Assembly (NCBI GenBank): GCA_937893205.1
Contig: CALBJU010000264.1
Location: 1 to 11,224 of the forward strand
From: an uncultured Bacteroidota bacterium
GTDB taxonomy: Bacteria > Bacteroidota > Rhodothermia > Rhodothermales > UBA10348
Length of the DNA stretch: 11,224 nt
Direction: 5' to 3'
Part shown: positions 7,223-11,224 of the stretch, in pieces
How the letters are laid out: every line of letters starts with the position of its first letter
Position numbering within the stretch: the first letter of the stretch is position 1
Position numbers and translations under genes: made by a program
The notes under the pieces: generated by a model
Seen by the model: the letters and a program-made list of their open reading frames with translations, nothing else
The model's database searches: none
Told to the model about the DNA's origin: nothing

Positions 7223-8475
7223 CTGTTGGCTCTAAATGGCTCGGCATTCAGGGATGGGGTCCGTCCCGCGATCATCTCAGCTACGAGTCGCCCGGTGATC
7301 GGTCCGTGCGTCACCCCCATCATCCCATGACCCGTGGCAACGAACACGTTCCCGGCCTTGGGAAGCGATCCGATGTAGGGAAGGCCATCGGGAGATGCCG
7401 GCCGAAAACCGGACCAGGTCTGGATGTCGTCCACATTCGAGCAGTAGAGCGCGGCCTGGCGCCTGATGGGTCTCACGCGGCGCTCGTCAATCGAGGAGTC
7501 GAATCCTTCAAGGGAGAGTGTACCTCCAAATCGGATACAGCCCGGCATGGGGGTGATTGTCAGCTTTTCATCCGTAACCACGCAGGGAATCTTAAATCGA
7601 GGGGCGTCTGCGTCGGAATCGCAATTCTCCAAAGGCACCGTCACGCTGTAGCCCTTGGCGGGTTGCACAGGCAGGTTCAAACCGAGACTGCGCGTGAGGT
7701 GCGGAGTCCACGATCCGGCGGCTAGTACAAAATGATCGGCCCTGATCTCTTCACCGTCCGCGGTGACGCTGGACACCGCGCGACCACTCGCATTCATTGA
7801 CGTTACTTCGCCGTCTCTGATCTCGACGCCACCAGCCCGGACATGGGTTTCAAGGGCTCGCAATAGCAGTTCGGGGTGGATACTCGTGTCCTGCCGGAAA
7901 AAGACAGACCCTGAAATCTGTGTTTTGAGCGCGGGCTCCACCTCGAGCGTACCTTCGCGATCGAGCCGGTCGACTTCCAGGCCTGCTTCTTGGGCCATGT
8001 CGGCCAGCTCTTCGTTGGCACGGGCTGTTTTGTCTGAGTTGTGCAGCATCAATAAGCCGTCGTGCCGAAGGCCTACATCCGCGAAGCCAGGAAGGGCACA
8101 AATCTCGGTCAGCAGTTCGCTACTGGACAGGCTCAGGTCACGCAGAATGGGCGCCGCGTACCGCACGTGGGCTGGCGTGCAGTGCTTCTGAAACAGCCAC
8201 AGCCATTTCATAAAATGGCGATCCGTACTCGGCTTGATGTAGAGCGGACTCTCGGGATTCATCAGCCACTTGATTCCATTGGCAATGACACCCGGCGCCG
8301 ATAGAGGGATGATGTGGCTCGGCACGATCATACCCGCATTGCCTGTTGATGCGGCTTCGGTATATCGACCGCGATCAATGACCAGTACGCGTGCGCCGTC
8401 TTTCTGCAGATAATGAGCGCACGAAAGGCCGATAATCCCTCCCCCGACAATGACCACATCAAATTTGTTGCTCAT
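7219..8475 (-). CDS. DadA-like FAD-dependent D-amino acid dehydrogenase, probable D-hydroxyproline dehydrogenase
   Basis: This is a 418-residue flavoprotein of the DAO/DadA family. It opens with a Rossmann FAD motif VVIVGGGIIGLSCAHYL at residues about 7-23 and the second FAD strand VLVIDRG. The family C-terminal signature is GFRPASPDGLPYIG, then NVFVATGHGMMGVTHGPITGRLVAEMI. The likely reaction, from context, is oxidation of cis-4-hydroxy-D-proline to pyrroline-4-hydroxy-2-carboxylate, passing electrons to the respiratory chain. The ATG at 8475 is chosen because it places the FAD motif at the N-terminus and is preceded by TAAGG about 10 nt upstream. In-frame extension to 8523 would overlap the epimerase gene. 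The epimerase stop is 10 nt upstream, and the last codon overlaps the fusion gene start as ATGA. Single-subunit D-hydroxyproline dehydrogenases are known in some bacteria, alongside multi-subunit types. The substrate rests on the neighbouring epimerase. Confidence 0.88.
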   Translation of the reverse strand: MSNKFDVVIVGGGIIGLSCAHYLQKDGARVLVIDRGRYTEAASTGNAGMIVPSHIIPLSAPGVIANGIKWLMNPESPLYIKPSTDRHFMKWLWLFQKHCTPAHVRYAAPILRDLSLSSSELLTEICALPGFADVGLRHDGLLMLHNSDKTARANEELADMAQEAGLEVDRLDREGTLEVEPALKTQISGSVFFRQDTSIHPELLLRALETHVRAGGVEIRDGEVTSMNASGRAVSSVTADGEEIRADHFVLAAGSWTPHLTRSLGLNLPVQPAKGYSVTVPLENCDSDADAPRFKIPCVVTDEKLTITPMPGCIRFGGTLSLEGFDSSIDERRVRPIRRQAALYCSNVDDIQTWSGFRPASPDGLPYIGSLPKAGNVFVATGHGMMGVTHGPITGRLVAEMIAGRTPSLNAEPFRANR

Positions 8476-8485
8476 ACCGCGCGCC

Positions 8486-9487
8486 TTAAATGACGGAAAA
8501 TCCGTAAGCATAGGGATCATCATCGTCGATGATAATCTGATTGTATCCCGTTACCCGGGCCCACCCTTCGATACTCGGGATGATCGCGTCGAACTTGCCC
8601 ACGCTCGTAGTATCCTCCACACGCCCAGTAAACTGAGTGCCAATAATACTCTCGTGGACGAAGACATCCCCTTTCTTCAATTTGCCGTGAGCCGCCCACT
8701 GCGCCATGCGGCTGGATGTGCCCGTGCCGCAGGGTGATCGATCGATCGCTTTGTCACCGTAAAAAACAGCGTTTCTCCCGTCGGAGCCTTCTTTTTTAGG
8801 CTTCCCCGTCCAAAGCATGTGACTCATGCCCCGAATTTCATCGTTTTCCGGGTGCACAAAATCATATATGTCGTTGATTCGCGAGCGCACTACCGGACTC
8901 CAGCGCACCAGGTCGGCTGCGGTATAGTCGTCCAGGTCCGAGTAATTTTCCTGGGGATCCACAATCGCATAAAAATTCCCGCCGTAGCCAACGTCGACGC
9001 TGATCTTGCCCAGATCGGGGCACTCGACCACCAGGCCCTCCACATACAGAAATGATGGAATGTTGACCAGTCTGACGCTGGAGACTCGATCTCCCTCCAT
9101 TTCATAGTAAACATCCACGCGTCCAGCCGGTGTATCGAGGCGCACGAGACCTTCCTGGGCAGGCGTGACGAGACCTTCCTGGATCATCACGGTCACCGTG
9201 CCGATCGTACCGTGCCCACACATCGGCAAGCAGCCGCTCGTTTCTATGTAGAGCACGGCGATATCGCAGTCATCCCGAGTCGACTCATACAAAATGCTGC
9301 CGGACATAATGTCATGTCCCCGCGGTTCGAACATCAGCCCGCGTCTGATCCAGTCGTACTCCCGGATGAAGTGAGCCCGTCGCTCAATCATTGACGAGCC
9401 TTCGAGCACGGGGCCACCACCTCGCACCACCCGTACGGGATTCCCGCAGGTGTGTGAATCAACACAGTCGAATCGATGGATGCCCAT
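8486..9487 (-). CDS. 4-hydroxyproline 2-epimerase (proline racemase family)
   Basis: This 333-residue enzyme belongs to the proline racemase superfamily and is of full family length. Both catalytic cysteines are present: Cys90 in the motif PMCGHGTIG and Cys253 in DRSPCGTGTSSR. Family members with Thr or Ser at the first position are 3-hydroxyproline dehydratases, so the Cys pair points to epimerase or racemase activity. The N-terminal DSHTCGNPVRVV (residues 10-21) is the usual opening of the hydroxyproline epimerase group (named HypF or LhpA in other species). The expected reaction is trans-4-hydroxy-L-proline to cis-4-hydroxy-D-proline, the first pathway step. It is followed at 10 nt by the FAD dehydrogenase and preceded at 15 nt by the regulator gene. 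Proline racemase activity cannot be excluded from sequence, but the dehydrogenase and DapA-type lyase neighbours favour 4-hydroxyproline. Confidence 0.92.
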   Translation of the reverse strand: MGIHRFDCVDSHTCGNPVRVVRGGGPVLEGSSMIERRAHFIREYDWIRRGLMFEPRGHDIMSGSILYESTRDDCDIAVLYIETSGCLPMCGHGTIGTVTVMIQEGLVTPAQEGLVRLDTPAGRVDVYYEMEGDRVSSVRLVNIPSFLYVEGLVVECPDLGKISVDVGYGGNFYAIVDPQENYSDLDDYTAADLVRWSPVVRSRINDIYDFVHPENDEIRGMSHMLWTGKPKKEGSDGRNAVFYGDKAIDRSPCGTGTSSRMAQWAAHGKLKKGDVFVHESIIGTQFTGRVEDTTSVGKFDAIIPSIEGWARVTGYNQIIIDDDDPYAYGFSVI

Positions 9488-9502
9488 TTAGCCCGGAATG
9501 GT

Positions 9503-10153
9503 TTATTCGAGGTCCAGCGCGCGGCGCGCGAATGCCTCCAGGTAAGCTATCAATGCAGCGGAGGCTTTCCCAGCTTCTTCTGCGTGTCCGGCAGCAACTT
9601 CTCGCAGAATCCGTGAATGCAATTCGGCGCTCTCACGGAGGTTTCCGAAGTGGCGGTACATCGACCAGAATCGCCGGCAGTGAGCGTGCAGAGATCCGGC
9701 CGCCTGGGATGCATAAGGATTTCTGCTCGCTGCGGCCAAAATCTCATCTCCGGAGCGATCGAGCCGCATGAATCCCTCATCGTCTCCGGCCTGGGTTGCC
9801 TCGGCAATTCCATCTGCACACGCGGTGAGCGCTTCTCTCTGTCGGGGTGAAGCTCGCCGCACCGCCTGGCTGGCGATCAGATGGTCGAGTACACCTCGGG
9901 TGTCCAGCAGATTCAGATACTCGGAGGCATTGATTTCTGTTACCATCATGCCCCGGCGAGGCAGGGAAACGATCAACATATCTCTCGCAAGTCGTTGCAG
10001 CGCTTCTCTGAGAGGCGTACGGCCGATGTTGATCTGTTCCGCCAGTTCCGACTCGGAAAATACTGTCCCAGGGGGAAGCTCGAGGGAGATGATCATGCGC
10101 TCGACCTCGTCATACGCCTGATCACTGAGACTGCGGGTATCGGATTCAATCAT
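9503..10153 (-). CDS. GntR-family regulator, FadR/FCD subfamily
   Basis: This 216-residue transcription regulator has a winged helix-turn-helix at residues about 8-73 (AYDEVERMIIS, GTVFSESELAEQINIGRTPLREALQRLARDMLI, then the wing PRRGMMVTEI) and an all-helical FCD ligand domain from about 80 to 210. In the FCD domain the usual aromatic-His pair is read here as Gly135-Asp136 (LDRSGDEILAAASRN), while a later His179 in ELHSRIL is kept, so metal or ligand binding may differ from the standard form. It is the second gene of the catabolic operon, 14 nt after the lyase stop and 15 nt before the epimerase. The likely role is pathway-specific control, with release by hydroxyproline or an intermediate, acting on the AT-rich region upstream of 11076. 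Ligand and sites are inferred. Confidence 0.93.
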   Translation of the reverse strand: MIESDTRSLSDQAYDEVERMIISLELPPGTVFSESELAEQINIGRTPLREALQRLARDMLIVSLPRRGMMVTEINASEYLNLLDTRGVLDHLIASQAVRRASPRQREALTACADGIAEATQAGDDEGFMRLDRSGDEILAAASRNPYASQAAGSLHAHCRRFWSMYRHFGNLRESAELHSRILREVAAGHAEEAGKASAALIAYLEAFARRALDLE

Positions 10154-10167
10154 GATGGGCGGCCCGC

Positions 10168-11076
10168 CTAGACGAAGTCGGAGACGTCAGGACGGTTGTC
10201 AAGTGCGGTCTGGATGACATTCAGGACAAATTTCCTCTCTTCGCCGACAAGAGGTAGTCGCGGCGGGCGGGTTGTTTCGGTCCCCAGCCCCACGGCTACC
10301 TCGGCCAGTTTGATGTTCTGGACCAGCTTCACGTTTACGTCCAGGTCCAGGAGCGGCCTGAACCAGCGATATATATCTCGTGCTTCCGCGATTCGGCCGG
10401 CCTGAACGAGATTGTAGACGGCTACCGTTTCTTCTGGAAATGCACAGACGAGGCCTGCGACCCATCCGTCCGATCCCATGAGAAGGCTTTCCATTGCCAG
10501 ATTGTCGACTCCGGTGAAGAGTTGATAACGATCGCCAAGACGATTCACTATATCCGTTACGCGGCGGACATCGTCCGAGGACTCCTTTACTGCGACGAAC
10601 ATTTCTTCATCGGCCAACTCTTCCAGCATGTCCACCGTGCAGTCCACCTTGTAGGCGACGGGATTGTTGTAGATCATGATCGGCTTGCCAGCTGCTTCAG
10701 CCACCGTTCTGAAATGCGCTATCGTTTCTCGTCGATCCGCAGGGTATAACATGGCTGGCAGCAGCATGAAGCCGTCGGCTCCATTCACCTGGCCGTCCTC
10801 GACAGCCCGGCACGCCTCGGCGGTCGTGTTCTGCGCCACACCCATCAACACCGGGACGCGACCGTCTGCGGTCTCTACCGCGATACGCAGGACCTCCTGT
10901 TTCTCCTCGTAGGAGAGGGTGCTGGACTCGCCCAGTGATCCCGTAGTAATGATGCCATGAACGCCTGCTTCAATCTGCGCGTTTATACCATTCTGTGTCC
11001 CGGCATAGTCCAGGGAAAAGTCTTCTTTGAATTTGGTCGTGACGGCGGGAAATACGCCCTTCCATGGAGTGCTCAT
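10168..11076 (-). CDS. DapA/NAL-family lyase, probable pyrroline-4-hydroxy-2-carboxylate deaminase
   Basis: This 302-residue TIM-barrel Schiff-base enzyme belongs to the dihydrodipicolinate synthase/N-acetylneuraminate lyase family. The phosphate/carboxylate loop is TTGSLGESSTLS (residues about 44-55), the catalytic Tyr136 lies in IYNNP and the Schiff-base Lys164 in VAVKESS. In a cluster with a hydroxyproline epimerase and a D-amino acid dehydrogenase, its likely job is to deaminate and dehydrate pyrroline-4-hydroxy-2-carboxylate to alpha-ketoglutarate semialdehyde, rather than to make lysine precursors. The ATG at 11076 is preferred over an in-frame TTG two codons upstream at 11082. No strong Shine-Dalgarno precedes it. 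It is the first gene of the operon and is followed by the regulator at 14 nt. Other family activities such as sugar-acid aldolases remain possible on sequence alone. Confidence 0.9.
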   Translation of the reverse strand: MSTPWKGVFPAVTTKFKEDFSLDYAGTQNGINAQIEAGVHGIITTGSLGESSTLSYEEKQEVLRIAVETADGRVPVLMGVAQNTTAEACRAVEDGQVNGADGFMLLPAMLYPADRRETIAHFRTVAEAAGKPIMIYNNPVAYKVDCTVDMLEELADEEMFVAVKESSDDVRRVTDIVNRLGDRYQLFTGVDNLAMESLLMGSDGWVAGLVCAFPEETVAVYNLVQAGRIAEARDIYRWFRPLLDLDVNVKLVQNIKLAEVAVGLGTETTRPPRLPLVGEERKFVLNVIQTALDNRPDVSDFV

Positions 11077-11160
11077 GGTCAAATCGATCAGTTTTGGTAA
11101 ATAACTATCCTAATATATCACATATATATTAATAATATATTGAATTGGACGTTAACACTC
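11077..11160 (-). promoter_or_regulatory. AT-rich leader with inverted repeats: probable promoter/operator of the catabolic operon
   Basis: The stretch upstream of the lyase start is strikingly AT-rich compared with the rest of the window, most of all from 11098 to 11146. It contains an inverted repeat with arms TAATATAT (11111-11118) and ATATATTA (11124-11131) around a 5-nt spacer. This is the only upstream space of the five-gene operon inside the window, so the promoter and the operator for the GntR protein most likely lie here. A TTAACG (minus strand, near 11150) could be a weak -35 element, but no confident -35/-10 pair was found. Confidence 0.5.
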
Positions 11161-11191
11161 TGAATAGACCTCGGCTGCCTATCTTTTAGGG

Positions 11192-11223
11192 TCACCTTCG
11201 GATCAATTCACCTTCGGATCAAC
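11192..11223. repeat. Two tandem copies of a 16-bp repeat at the window edge
   Basis: TCACCTTCGGATCAAT at 11192-11207 is followed at once by TCACCTTCGGATCAAC at 11208-11223. Fifteen of the sixteen positions are identical. The window ends one base later, so the array may continue. The unit shows no palindrome of its own, and its function is unknown. Confidence 0.75.
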
Positions 11224-11224
11224 T

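Noticed and set aside
10168..11076. Lysine-biosynthesis dapA
   Set aside because: The catalytic Tyr and Lys are shared by the whole family. The tight cluster with hydroxyproline epimerase and D-amino acid dehydrogenase argues for a catabolic deaminase instead.
11192..11223. Start of a CRISPR array
   Set aside because: The 16-bp units are directly adjacent with no spacer, too short for CRISPR repeats, and no cas gene is visible.

Overview
The window is a bacterial chromosomal segment of moderate GC content (a little above half by eye) in which every convincing gene lies on the minus strand, so the order of transcription runs from high to low coordinates. The FeoB variant, the C-terminal piece of a large MacB/FtsX-type permease, the FGE-fold lipoprotein and the general lack of strong Shine-Dalgarno sequences together suggest a member of the Bacteroidota/Rhodothermota/Balneolota group. 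This is an inference from gene style, not a marker-gene assignment.

Right part (about 11224 to 4148): a catabolic operon of five tightly packed genes. In order of transcription these are a DapA/NAL-family lyase, a GntR/FCD regulator, a proline-racemase-family 4-hydroxyproline epimerase with both catalytic cysteines, a DadA-like FAD amine dehydrogenase, and a 1024-residue three-domain protein. The first four match the bacterial trans-4-hydroxy-L-proline pathway: epimerase to cis-4-hydroxy-D-proline, oxidation to pyrroline-4-hydroxy-2-carboxylate, then deamination and dehydration to alpha-ketoglutarate semialdehyde. The fifth gene joins an APH-fold small-molecule kinase, an intact M23 zinc metallopeptidase domain and a class III PLP enzyme whose motifs match the ethanolamine-phosphate/5-phosphohydroxylysine phospho-lyases. 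Kinase plus phospho-lyase is the animal route for 5-hydroxylysine breakdown (HYKK and PHYKPL). The operon may therefore handle both hydroxylated amino acids that are hallmarks of collagen, hydroxyproline and hydroxylysine. This is the most interesting reading of the window. The last step enzyme (a semialdehyde dehydrogenase) and any transporter are not in the window.

Middle part (4147 to 3464): directly downstream of the operon lies a 5'-truncated permease remnant that keeps only the last transmembrane domain. It is followed by a very strong intrinsic terminator reading in the minus direction, which probably also ends the catabolic operon transcript.

Left part (3392 to 1): a gene for an FGE-sulfatase-fold lipoprotein, then a ferrous iron uptake operon of two different FeoA-domain proteins (overlapping as ATGA) and FeoB, whose C-terminus runs off the window. 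A 25-bp near-perfect palindrome just upstream of the feo genes looks like a Fur-type or other iron-regulator operator.

No tRNA, rRNA, CRISPR array, transposase or integrase was seen.
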